A stretch of DNA of 64,000 nt from Prado023 sp963697345 (GTDB taxonomy: Bacteria > Actinomycetota > Actinomycetes > S36-B12 > CAIYMF01), in the NCBI GenBank assembly GCA_963697345.1, contig CAVONS010000009.1, positions 10,142-74,141 of the forward strand, given 5' to 3'. Shown here piece by piece: positions 51,108 through 59,640 of this stretch. The notes beneath the pieces are model-generated. The model saw only the letters and a list, made by a program, of their open reading frames with translations, was not told the DNA's origin and did no database searches. How positions within the stretch are numbered: the first letter of the stretch is position 1; each line of letters starts with the position of its first letter. A program made the translations under genes and the position numbers.

Positions 51108-51694
51108 GGCCGTCCCCCCTGGCCACCGGCTGGAGGCTGGGCGGGCAGCGGCGCCGGCGCGGGTATCCCGATCGGGACCGGGGCCCGGCCCGCCATCCCA
51201 GCGTGTGAGCGCGTCGCCAGGAGCAGCGCCACGGGCGCGAGCAACAGGGCCCACAGGGAGGCTGCCAGGGCTGCGCCGACGATCGGCAGGCCCACCGGAG
51301 CCCCGGCGAACCACAGGACGGCTGCCCGGCCAAGAACGACCGCGCCCATGGCCGCGGCCAGCAGGGCCATCGCCGCGAAGGGACCTGGGCGGTAGGTGTC
51401 GGCCACGCGCCCCAACACCGCAGCCACCACACCCAGGACGAGCATCCAGCCGCCGAGGGGGCCGGCCGCCGGTGGGATGAGATCGAGGACGAGTCCCGCC
51501 CAGGCGCCGACCAGCACGCCCGCCACCGGTCCGCGCGCGATGGCCACCGCGAGCACCGCAACGACCAGGACGTCAGGGACCGCCCCTGTGGTCGGAAGGA
51601 AGTCCAGGAGGCTCACCTGGACGATGGCCAGCACTACGAGCAGGAGCCCGAGCAGGACCGGCGCCCAGCGCGAGTCGCGCGCTGCTGCCCTCAT
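51104..51694 (-). CDS. mreD: Rod shape-determining protein MreD
   Basis: Membrane component of the elongation complex, 196 residues, with about five hydrophobic spans (WAPVLLGLLLVVLAIVQVSL at the N-terminus). MreD is poorly conserved in sequence; the call rests on size, the DFLPTTGAVPDVLVVAVLAV and GAWAGLVLDLIPPAAGPLGG motifs, and its place between mreC and mrdA. Both ends overlap neighbours by four bases. A Pro/Ala/Gly-rich tail of 30 residues follows the last span. Confidence 0.9.
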   Translation of the reverse strand: MRAAARDSRWAPVLLGLLLVVLAIVQVSLLDFLPTTGAVPDVLVVAVLAVAIARGPVAGVLVGAWAGLVLDLIPPAAGPLGGWMLVLGVVAAVLGRVADTYRPGPFAAMALLAAAMGAVVLGRAAVLWFAGAPVGLPIVGAALAASLWALLLAPVALLLATRSHAGMAGRAPVPIGIPAPAPLPAQPPAGGQGGRP

Positions 51695-52509
51695 GGCTGG
51701 TCCACCACTTGCGCCTCGGGCACGAGGACCACGACCCGATCCATCGTCGAGGCGTCAACAGCCGGAGCCACCTCCGCTGCGCGGGTGAGCGCCGCCGCGG
51801 ATCCCCCGACAGCCGATACGCGACCCAGCGGCAGGTCTGCGGGGATCTGACCGCCCGGCACGCCCAATGTGACGATGAGATCACCTGCGGCGATCGCGCC
51901 GAGTGGGTCGAGCAGCTCGAACCGACCACCGGCACCCGTGCCGCGGAAGACTCCCAGCTCGCCCGTCGAGGCCACACGAGCGGCCAGCTCGGTGTCGGGG
52001 TCGATCGCCAGGCGCACGGTCGAGACGTGCGGCGAGACGACGTCCACGACACCAGCCAGGCCACCCACCCCCAGAACTGCGTACCCGCCAGCGATCTGCT
52101 CACCGGACCCGGCCGAGACGGCAACGCTGCGAACCGGGTCCTGGGTCGCGGTGACCGACACGATCCGTGCAGGTACTGTCGCGTAGCCCGCAGCGGGGGC
52201 CTGGGCGGCCAGCGCGCGGGCGTCCGCCTCGGCCACGGTGCCGGCCGCCGCGGCGCCGGCCTCGGCCCGGGCGCCGGCCAGTTCCTGCTCCAGCTCAGCG
52301 ATCCGGACCCGGTCCGCCGCCGATCCGCCGAACCGGTCGGTGGCCTGCGTGCGCACCCAGGAAAGGGCCCGCTCGGGAGGTCCCGCGACGGCGCCGGCCA
52401 CCCCACGCAGGGCGTCAGCCGGCCCGGGCCCACGCATGTCGACCAGGATCAGCACCACGGCGAGGGCGAGGACCACCCCCACGACCACCCGCGTGCTGCG
52501 CCACGCCAT
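51691..52509 (-). CDS. mreC: Rod shape-determining protein MreC
   Basis: Extracytoplasmic scaffold of the elongasome, 272 residues. A short N-terminal membrane span (VVVGVVLALAVVLILVDM) is followed by a coiled coil (RVRIAELEQELAGARAEAGA) and a beta-rich domain (QIAGGYAVLGVGGLAGVVDV, GELGVFRGTGAGGRFELLD). The ATG at 52509 overlaps the mreB stop as TGATG; the stop overlaps mreD as ATGA. Confidence 0.93.
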   Translation of the reverse strand: MAWRSTRVVVGVVLALAVVLILVDMRGPGPADALRGVAGAVAGPPERALSWVRTQATDRFGGSAADRVRIAELEQELAGARAEAGAAAAGTVAEADARALAAQAPAAGYATVPARIVSVTATQDPVRSVAVSAGSGEQIAGGYAVLGVGGLAGVVDVVSPHVSTVRLAIDPDTELAARVASTGELGVFRGTGAGGRFELLDPLGAIAAGDLIVTLGVPGGQIPADLPLGRVSAVGGSAAALTRAAEVAPAVDASTMDRVVVLVPEAQVVDQP

Positions 52510-53555
52510 CAGTGGCGCGGCTCCGCGATCAGGACGCGCGACAGCGCATCGAAGGACTCCACAGCCCGGCCCACGCCGAGCACCACGGCGTTCGTCGGAT
52601 CATCGGCGACGACCACGGGCATGCCGGTCTCGCTGGCCAGCCGCCGGTCGAGCCCGGCCAGCAGCGCCCCGCCCCCGGTGAGGGCGATGCCCCGGGCCAG
52701 GACGTCACCGGACAGCTCCGGCGGCGTGCGGTCCAACGTGGACGACACCGCGTCGACGATGGACTGGATCGGTTCGTCGAGGGCCCAGCGGATCTCCTCG
52801 GCCGTCACGTCCACGGTCCGTGGGAGGCCCGTCACGAGGTCCCTGCCGCGCACCTGTGAGCCCGGCTCCTCCGCAGATGGGAAGGCCGAGCCGATCGCGA
52901 TCTTGACGTCCTCGGCGGTGCGCTCCCCGATCAACAGGGAGTACTCCTTCTTCGCGTAGTTGATGATCGCCTCGTCGAGACGATCACCGCCGACCCGGAC
53001 CGACATCGACGTGACAGTGCCGCCCAGCGCCAGGACAGCGACCTCAGTGGTCCCACCACCGACGTCCACGACCATGGAGCCCGTTGGCTCGTGGACGGGC
53101 AGCCCGGCGCCGATCGCGGCGGCCATCGGCTCCTCCATCAGGTGCACCTCGCGGGCGCCAGCCGCGTAGCAGGCGTCACGCACCGCACGCCGCTCGACTC
53201 CGGTGATGCCGCTGGGCACGGCCACGATGATCCGGGGACGTGACCAGAAGCTGCGCCGGTGCACTCGTGCCACGAAGTAGCGCAGCATCCGCTCGGCGTT
53301 GTCGAAGTCGGCGATCACACCGTCGCGCAGGGGGCGGATGGTCACGATGTGCTCGGGCGTGCGGCCCAGCATTGCCTTGGCGTCGTTGCCCACGCCGACC
53401 AGCGCGCCGGTGTCAGCCGCGACGGCCACGATCGACGGCTCGCTCAGGGCGATCCCGGCGCCGCGGACGTAGACGAGGGTGGTGGCGGTACCGAGGTCGA
53501 TCGCCAGATCGCGCCCGCCGAAGGAGCGTCCGGCCAGTTCGACCACCGTGCTCAC
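52509..53555 (-). CDS. mreB: Rod shape-determining protein MreB
   Basis: Actin-like filament protein that directs wall synthesis, 348 residues. The phosphate-1 loop is AIDLGTATTLVYVRG, phosphate-2 is MVVDVGGGTTEVAVLALGG, and the adenosine motif is GIALTGGGALLAGLD. The GTG at 53555 is the first start, but GAGGGG overlaps it too closely; a GTG three codons later has better spacing. It begins the elongation operon, 88 bases after ndk. Presence of mreBCD and RodA/PBP2 implies a rod or hyphal shape. Confidence 0.95.
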   Translation of the reverse strand: MSTVVELAGRSFGGRDLAIDLGTATTLVYVRGAGIALSEPSIVAVAADTGALVGVGNDAKAMLGRTPEHIVTIRPLRDGVIADFDNAERMLRYFVARVHRRSFWSRPRIIVAVPSGITGVERRAVRDACYAAGAREVHLMEEPMAAAIGAGLPVHEPTGSMVVDVGGGTTEVAVLALGGTVTSMSVRVGGDRLDEAIINYAKKEYSLLIGERTAEDVKIAIGSAFPSAEEPGSQVRGRDLVTGLPRTVDVTAEEIRWALDEPIQSIVDAVSSTLDRTPPELSGDVLARGIALTGGGALLAGLDRRLASETGMPVVVADDPTNAVVLGVGRAVESFDALSRVLIAEPRH

Positions 53556-53643
53556 CCCTCGGTTCGTCCAGTCAGTGCGTGGGTCGTGCGTTCGGGGTCA
53601 GGGGCGCGCGGTGTTGACCATCGGCCCCCGACCGGTGCATGTG

Positions 53644-54054
53644 TCAGGCCAGGGCCGGGAAGAACAACGCGATCTCCCGGGCGGCGGACTCCGGGGAGTC
53701 CGAGCCGTGTGTGACGTTCTCCTGCATCACCGTGGCGAGGTCGCCGCGGATCGTGCCGGGAGCAGCCGTCACCGGATTCGTGGCACCCATCATGGCGCGC
53801 CACGCGACGATGGCATCCGGACCCTCGATCACGGCCGCGACCAGCGGCCCGGAGGTGATGAACTCCACGAGGTCGGCGAAGAAGGGCTTGGCCGCATGCT
53901 CGGCGTAGTGCGCCTCAGCCGTGGCCCGCTCGAGGGTGCGCAGCTCGAGTCCGACGATCGTCAGCCCCTTGCGCTCGATCCGGGACAGAACCTCGCCGAC
54001 CAGGTTGCGGGCGACGCCGTCGGGCTTGATCAGGACCAGGGTCCGCTCGGTCAT
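53644..54054 (-). CDS. ndk: Nucleoside diphosphate kinase
   Basis: Transfers phosphate between nucleoside tri- and diphosphates via a phospho-His. The protein has 136 residues. TLVLIKPDGVARNLVGEVLS opens the fold; the active-site His is in NVTHGSDSPESAAREI. ATG 54054. It sits between DUF4233/folC and mreB in the common actinobacterial order. A possible -10 box, TAGGCT on the minus strand (about 54104-54109), lies in the 317-base gap upstream. Confidence 0.97.
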   Translation of the reverse strand: MTERTLVLIKPDGVARNLVGEVLSRIERKGLTIVGLELRTLERATAEAHYAEHAAKPFFADLVEFITSGPLVAAVIEGPDAIVAWRAMMGATNPVTAAPGTIRGDLATVMQENVTHGSDSPESAAREIALFFPALA

Positions 54055-54371
54055 GAAGGCCTCCTGCGCAGACGGGCGGAGCCTCCGCCCTCAAGGCGGC
54101 ACAGCCTACCTTCCATCCGGCCCTGCCCACGACGTCCCCCACGACCGTAGAGGCCCGCCGACTTGTGGTTCGCCCGGCCCGATCACCTCGGTCACTGCGC
54201 GCGAAACACACCCAATCCGGCATGCGTCACGGGACCCCCGCCAACACCGCGCCCCCAACACACCCATAGCGGGCCTTGAGTTGGCTGAAACGGTGAAGTT
54301 GGAGCGCAGTGCTCGTCCCGACCCCTCGTCATTGCGCTCTCACGGTGTGATTCGGGCGCGGTCTCCAAGGT
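54055..54371. other. Intergenic region upstream of ndk
   Basis: The 317 bases between ndk and the DUF4233 gene contain no credible gene. A possible ndk -10 box (TAGGCT, minus strand) lies about 50 bases upstream of its ATG. The 10-mer AACACACCCA occurs at 54205-54214 and again at 54257-54266. The composition is less GC-rich near 54280-54340 than its surroundings. Nothing else stands out. Confidence 0.5.
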
Positions 54372-54689
54372 CTATTCCGCCGGGCGACCGGCCTCCGCCT
54401 TGCGTCCCAGGCGCAGCGCCGTCCACCAGAGCGCCGCGAAGACGGCCCCCAGCACGAACATCATGGGCGCCAGAACTCCTGTCGCGATGATCGCCACCTG
54501 CAGCGCCCAGCCCGTCGGGACGAAGAACGGGCGCGAGAACATGCCGGGCAGCACCGCACACAACACCGCAAGTGCGACGAACAACCAGCCCACGGCCGCC
54601 GGCTGCCCACCGGCAACCACGGCCACGGGGATCGCCAGCAGGAGGACGATCGCCTCCATGATCAGGACGCTGGAGGTGAGGACCCTCAT
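54372..54689 (-). CDS. DUF4233 family membrane protein
   Basis: Protein of 105 residues with four hydrophobic segments (VLIMEAIVLLLAIPVAVVAG, AVGWLFVALAVLCAVLPGM, GWALQVAIIATGVLAPMM, MFVLGAVFAALWWTALRLG). The ATG at 54689 overlaps the folC stop as ATGA. This small membrane protein follows folC across actinobacteria, which supports the family call. Its function is unknown; coupling with folC suggests co-regulation rather than a known biochemical link. Confidence 0.88.
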   Translation of the reverse strand: MRVLTSSVLIMEAIVLLLAIPVAVVAGGQPAAVGWLFVALAVLCAVLPGMFSRPFFVPTGWALQVAIIATGVLAPMMFVLGAVFAALWWTALRLGRKAEAGRPAE

Positions 54690-56269
54690 TCCCAACCCTC
54701 CGGCGACCTGCCTCGCGGCGCGGCATGCTCGGCTCGCGTGGCCCCGGACTCGCTGCCGGACTCGGCCCCCAGCAGCAGGCGTGCCTCGCCGGCCATGGTG
54801 ACCGAGCCGGTCACCAGCACGCCCGCGCCGACACCTGCGGGCGACCCGGCCTCTGCCAGTTCGATGGCCCGATCCAGCGCCTCGTCGAGGCGTTCCACAG
54901 CCACGACCCGGTTCTCCCCGAGGACTGCGGCGGCCAGGTCGGCCAGCTCTGCGACCGGGATCGCGCGCGGTGAACTGGACCGCGTGATGACCACCACGTC
55001 CGCGATCGGGTCGAGCGCGGCCAGGATCCCGGCGGCGTCCTTGTCGGCGAGGATCCCGACCACGGCAACCGACGAGGTGAACGTGAAGGACTCCGCGACC
55101 GCCGCAGCCAGCGCCTGGGCGCCCGGGACGTTGTGGGCGGCGTCCACCAGGACGGTCGGGGCGCGGCGCACGACCTCGAGGCGACCCGGTGAGGTCACGG
55201 CGCCCAGGCCCTCCCGGACGACCACGGGATCGATGCGGCGACCGGGTTGCGGCACCGGGATGTCCGAGGCGACACCGGGGGCGGCCCCTGCGTCGCGGAT
55301 GTCGACGTGCCCGGGCTGCCCGGGCGACGCCGGCAACCCGGTCGGGGTGAGCCCAGCCAGGGACGTGGCTCGCTGCGCCGCGCCCTCATCGGAGGTGATG
55401 CCGAAGAAGGCCTCGACCGCGGCCACCGCTGCGGCTGCGTTGCGCGCCTGATGGGCGCCGAAGAGGGGCAGGAAGACCTCGGGGTAGTCGCCACCCAGCC
55501 CGCGCAGGGTTACCTGCTGACCGCCCAACGCAACAGCGCGCTCGAGCACCCCGAAGTGGATCCCCTCGATCGCGGTCGGCGCCTCCATCTGACGAGCCGC
55601 AGCGACCAGGACGTCCAGGGCCTCAGGGTCCTGGGCGGCGAGCACGACCGACGACGTGGGCTTGATGATGCCCGCCTTCTCACCGGCGATGTCAGCCAAC
55701 GAGTCCCCGAGGTAGTCCGCGTGGTCCATGCCCACCGGCATGATCACCGAGACCTGGCCGTCGGCGACGTTCGTGGCATCCCAGGTGCCGCCCATGCCCA
55801 CCTCGACGATCGCGACGTCCACAGGCGCATCCGCGAACGTCGCGAAGGCCAGTCCGGTCATCACCTCGAAGAAGCTCAGACGTGGGCCACCCTCGAGCTC
55901 GCTGGCCTCGTCGGCCATGGCCAGGACCGGCGCGATCTCGTCGTAGATCTCGAGGAAGGCTTCGATGCTCACGGGCTGGCCGTCCAGGCGGATCCGCTCG
56001 CGCAGGTCCGACAGGTGCGGGGAGGTGATCATCCCGGTGTGCAGCCCGAGTGCGCGCAGCAGTGACTCGATCATCCGAGCGGTGGACGTCTTGCCGTTCG
56101 TCCCTGTCACGTGGATCACCGGGTAGGCGCGCTGGGGGTCACCGAGGAACTGCGTCAGCGTCCGGATGCGATCCAGCGACGGGGAGATCCGCGTCTCGGG
56201 CCAACGCGCCTCCAGCTCGCGGCGCACCTGGCCGAACTGCTCGAGCTGGTCGGTGGGGTCAGTGCTCAC
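54686..56269 (-). CDS. folC: Folylpolyglutamate/dihydrofolate synthase with an inter-domain insertion
   Basis: Mur-ligase-like enzyme that adds glutamate to folates, 527 residues. The ATP-binding P-loop is HVTGTNGKTSTARMIESLL. SPHLSDLRERIRLDGQPVS, GMGGTWDATNVADGQVSVI and PVGMDHADYLGDSLADIAGE are family blocks. Between residues 310 and 355 a Gly/Pro/Ala-rich stretch (AGLTPTGLPASPGQPGHVD to QPGRRI) lies before REGLGAVTSPGRLEVVRRAP, where the two domains normally join directly. The start is GTG 56269. Confidence 0.94.
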   Translation of the reverse strand: MSTDPTDQLEQFGQVRRELEARWPETRISPSLDRIRTLTQFLGDPQRAYPVIHVTGTNGKTSTARMIESLLRALGLHTGMITSPHLSDLRERIRLDGQPVSIEAFLEIYDEIAPVLAMADEASELEGGPRLSFFEVMTGLAFATFADAPVDVAIVEVGMGGTWDATNVADGQVSVIMPVGMDHADYLGDSLADIAGEKAGIIKPTSSVVLAAQDPEALDVLVAAARQMEAPTAIEGIHFGVLERAVALGGQQVTLRGLGGDYPEVFLPLFGAHQARNAAAAVAAVEAFFGITSDEGAAQRATSLAGLTPTGLPASPGQPGHVDIRDAGAAPGVASDIPVPQPGRRIDPVVVREGLGAVTSPGRLEVVRRAPTVLVDAAHNVPGAQALAAAVAESFTFTSSVAVVGILADKDAAGILAALDPIADVVVITRSSSPRAIPVAELADLAAAVLGENRVVAVERLDEALDRAIELAEAGSPAGVGAGVLVTGSVTMAGEARLLLGAESGSESGATRAEHAAPRGRSPEGWE

Positions 56270-56360
56270 GGGGTCATCGTTGCACTCCGGCGAGGTCGCC
56301 GCAGACGCGTGGGGCTGCATCCGACGTAGATTGGGGCCTGCGACGAAGGGACTCAGCACC

Positions 56361-56870
56361 GTGGACGACACCTCACCCAACGACCCGACCCCGGGCCGCA
56401 GCTCATCCCGGGAGACTGCCTCGTCGGCGGCCGACGCCCGGCCCGCCGACCCAGGCATGGACCGCGGTCCACAGGTGGCCGCTGAGCTGACCCGGATGCT
56501 CACTGCGTTCGGTGCCGTCAGCGTGGTGGGCGGTGGGGCCCTCGCTGTCAGCTCCCAGGACCCGATGCGCCGCGCCTTCGGGCAGCAGAGCGCGATGTGG
56601 GGCGCCATCAACCTGGCCATCGCCGGCGTCGGTGCCTGGCGCGGGCGGTCCCATCCGGCTCAGGGCTCGCGGCTGCGCAGGACACTGCTGATCAACTCGG
56701 CACTTGATGTCGGCTACCTCGCGACCGGGGCGCACATGGCTCATCACCGCACCACCTTCCGTGGCCGGGTCTCCCCCGAAGCTGCCCGGGGCCACGGCCT
56801 GGCGGTGGTCGTCCAAGCGGCCGGCCTGATGAAGCTGGACCTCTACTACGCATGGCGGCTGCGCGACTGA
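56361..56870 (+). CDS. Small membrane protein, DUF6992-like
   Basis: Protein of 169 residues, function unknown. The N-terminal 40 residues are polar and disordered. Hydrophobic helices follow around residues 46-66, 75-92, 105-122 and 140-157. AFGQQSAMWGAINLAIAGVG and LLINSALDVGYLATGAHMAH resemble, from memory, the DUF6992 family, which I could not verify. The GTG at 56361 has GAAGGG upstream. It is divergent from folC and ends 92 bases before valS. Confidence 0.68.
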   Translation: MDDTSPNDPTPGRSSSRETASSAADARPADPGMDRGPQVAAELTRMLTAFGAVSVVGGGALAVSSQDPMRRAFGQQSAMWGAINLAIAGVGAWRGRSHPAQGSRLRRTLLINSALDVGYLATGAHMAHHRTTFRGRVSPEAARGHGLAVVVQAAGLMKLDLYYAWRLRD

Positions 56871-56962
56871 ATCGGTCGGAGTCGGCCCCGGTCCCGGTCC
56901 GCAGTCTGGCGCCGCAGCGTGGGCAACCGAGCCCTCGCGCCCGCGCACTAGAATCGCGCCCC

Positions 56963-59548
56963 ATGAGCCAGTCGCCGGACACGCCCCCCGCCCGAATCCC
57001 CGAGAAGCCCTCCATCGACGGGATCGAGTCAACATGGTCCGCCCGCTGGGAGGAGGCCGGTACCTACCGGTTCGATCGCACCAGCCAGCGTGCTGACGTG
57101 TACTCGATCGACACCCCGCCGCCCACGGTGTCGGGCTCGCTGCACGTGGGGCACGTGTTCTCCTACACGCACACCGACCTCATCGCGCGCTACAAGCGCA
57201 TGCAGGGCCTGAACGTCTTCTACCCGATGGGCTGGGATGACAACGGCCTGCCGACGGAACGCCGCGTGCAGAACTACTACGGCGTGCGCTGCGAGCCCAC
57301 CATGCACCACGATCCGGACTTCGAGCCGCCGGCCAAGCCAGATCCGAAGCGACAGGTCCCGATCAGCCGACGCAACTTCATCGAGCTCTGCGAGAGGCTG
57401 ACCCTCGAGGACGAGAAGGCGTTCGAGGCGCTCTTCCGCCAGCTCGGGCTGTCCGTGGACTGGACGGCGACCTACCAGACCATCGACTCCGGCGCCCGCT
57501 CCACGTCGCAGAAGGCCTTCCTGCGCAACCTCGCCCGGGGCGAGGCCTACCAGGCGGAGGCGCCCACGCTCTGGGACGTGACCTTCCGGACGGCCGTCGC
57601 CCAGGCAGAGCTTGAGGACCGCGAGGTGTCGGGCGCCTACCACCGGATCGCGTTCCCGTACTCGGACGGCACCGGCGCGGTGCACATCGAGACCACGCGG
57701 CCGGAGCTGCTGGCCGCATGTGTCGCGCTGGTGGCCCATCCCGACGATGAGCGCTACAAGGACCACTTCGGGCGGACGGTGCGCACGCCGGTCTTCGACG
57801 TCGAGGTGCCTGTGGTGGCACACCACCTGGCCGACCCGGAGAAGGGCTCCGGAATCGCCATGATCTGTACCTTCGGCGACACCACCGACGTCACGTGGTG
57901 GCGCGAGCTGGACCTCCTGACCCGCCCGATCATCGGCTGGGACGGCCGGATCCTGCCCGAGACCCCCGACTGGATCACGACGGACCTCGGCCGTGAGGCG
58001 TACGCGTCGATCGCCGGGATGACGATGTTCTCGGCCAAGAAGCAGATGGTGGAGCTGCTGACCAGCGATGGGGCGCTCGAGGGTGAGCCGCGGACGATCA
58101 CGCACCCGGTCAAGTTCTTCGAGAAGGGCGAGCGCCCACTGGAGATCGTCACGACCCGGCAGTGGTACATCCGCAACGGGGGCCGGGACAGGGACCTCCG
58201 CGAGACCCTGCTCGCCCGGGGCGAGGAACTGGCCTGGCACCCGGCGAACATGGCCATCCGCTACCAGAACTGGGTCTCGGGCCTGGCCGGGGACTGGCTG
58301 ATCAGTCGGCAGCGGTTCTTCGGTGTGCCGATCCCGCTCTGGTACGGCGTGGACCCGCACGGTCAGCCGGACTACTCGACCATCATCGTCCCGGACGAGT
58401 CCGCCCTTCCGGTGGACCCGTCCGCAGAGGCCCCGGCCGGCTACGACGAGGCCCAGCGCGGTCAGCCCGGTGGGTTCATCGGCGACCCGGATGTCATGGA
58501 CACGTGGGCCACCTCGAGCCTGAGCCCCCAGATCTGCGGCGGTTGGGAGCGAGACCCGCAGCTGTGGGCCGCGGTCGCGCCCTTCGACCTGCGCCCACAG
58601 GCCCACGAGATCATCCGGACCTGGTTGTTCTCCTCGGTGGTGCGCTCCCATCTCGAGGATGACCGCCTGCCGTGGGAGCACGCCGCCATCTCCGGTTGGA
58701 TCCTCGATCCTGACCGCAAGAAGATGGCCAAGTCCAAGGGCAACGTCGTGACGCCGGTCGATCTCCTGGACAAGCACGGCTCCGACGCCCTGCGCTACTG
58801 GGCGGCCTCGGGTCGGCCCGGGACGGACACCGCCTTCGACGAGGGCCAGATGAAGATCGGTCGCCGCCTGGCGATCAAGATCCTCAACGCCAGCCGATTC
58901 GTGCTCGGACAGGGTGTGGATGCCTCGGCGGCCAACCGGCCCGAGGCCGTCACCGATCCCCTGGACCGAGCCCAGCTGGCCGGGCTCGCCCAGGTCGTTG
59001 CCGATGCCAGCGCAGCCTTCGAGGACTACAACTACACCCGCGCCCTCGAAGTGACCGAGACCCACTTCTGGTCGTTCTGCGATGACTACCTCGAGCTGGT
59101 CAAGGACCGCGCCTACGGTGCGAGCGGGCCCGAGGCTGCGGCCTCTGCCCGCGCTGCCCTGGCCACCGCGCTGAGCGTCCAGCTGCGGCTGTTCGCCCCC
59201 TTCGTTCCGTTCGTCACCGAGGAGGTCTGGTCGTGGTGGCAGGCCGGCTCGGTGCACCACGCGTCATGGCCGACCGTGGATGAGGTCGCCGTGATCGCCC
59301 AGGGCGGAGAACCCGTTCTCGTCACCGAGGTCGCTGACGTCCTGACCGCGATCCGCAAGGCGAAGTCCGAGGCCAAGGTCTCGATGCGCGCGGAGGTGGC
59401 TGTGGCTGAGGTGCACCGACCGGCCGAAACCGCGGCGCGGGTGGCACTGGCTCGTGCCGACATCTGCGCGGCCGGGCGCATCACGGACCTGCGGATCGCC
59501 GACGGCGAGGCAAGCACTCGGATCGAGCTGGCGAGCACTGACGGCTGA
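56963..59548 (+). CDS. valS: Valine--tRNA ligase, archaeal-type
   Basis: Class I valyl-tRNA synthetase, 861 residues. The HIGH motif is HVGH in SGSLHVGHVFSYTHTDLIAR; KMSKS appears as KMAKS in DRKKMAKSKGNVVTPVDLLD. PMGWDDNGLPTERRVQNYYG and VHIETTRPELLAACVALVAH (editing) are intact. The N-terminus and the lack of a long C-terminal coiled coil match the archaeal/rickettsial-type ValRS found in some actinobacteria rather than the usual bacterial form. ATG at 56963. It is on the strand opposite folC and clpX, which usually flank valS. Confidence 0.93.
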   Translation: MSQSPDTPPARIPEKPSIDGIESTWSARWEEAGTYRFDRTSQRADVYSIDTPPPTVSGSLHVGHVFSYTHTDLIARYKRMQGLNVFYPMGWDDNGLPTERRVQNYYGVRCEPTMHHDPDFEPPAKPDPKRQVPISRRNFIELCERLTLEDEKAFEALFRQLGLSVDWTATYQTIDSGARSTSQKAFLRNLARGEAYQAEAPTLWDVTFRTAVAQAELEDREVSGAYHRIAFPYSDGTGAVHIETTRPELLAACVALVAHPDDERYKDHFGRTVRTPVFDVEVPVVAHHLADPEKGSGIAMICTFGDTTDVTWWRELDLLTRPIIGWDGRILPETPDWITTDLGREAYASIAGMTMFSAKKQMVELLTSDGALEGEPRTITHPVKFFEKGERPLEIVTTRQWYIRNGGRDRDLRETLLARGEELAWHPANMAIRYQNWVSGLAGDWLISRQRFFGVPIPLWYGVDPHGQPDYSTIIVPDESALPVDPSAEAPAGYDEAQRGQPGGFIGDPDVMDTWATSSLSPQICGGWERDPQLWAAVAPFDLRPQAHEIIRTWLFSSVVRSHLEDDRLPWEHAAISGWILDPDRKKMAKSKGNVVTPVDLLDKHGSDALRYWAASGRPGTDTAFDEGQMKIGRRLAIKILNASRFVLGQGVDASAANRPEAVTDPLDRAQLAGLAQVVADASAAFEDYNYTRALEVTETHFWSFCDDYLELVKDRAYGASGPEAAASARAALATALSVQLRLFAPFVPFVTEEVWSWWQAGSVHHASWPTVDEVAVIAQGGEPVLVTEVADVLTAIRKAKSEAKVSMRAEVAVAEVHRPAETAARVALARADICAAGRITDLRIADGEASTRIELASTDG

Positions 59549-59640
59549 GCTCAGCCATGGCTGGGACGCCCTGCGGCTCAAGGCGGCGACCCTCAGGTCC
59601 GATGACCCTGCAAAGGCGTCAACCCTGAGGAGAGTTCGCC

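Noticed and set aside
57029..59260. 743-codon minus-strand open frame
   Set aside because: Antisense to valS with shadow composition.
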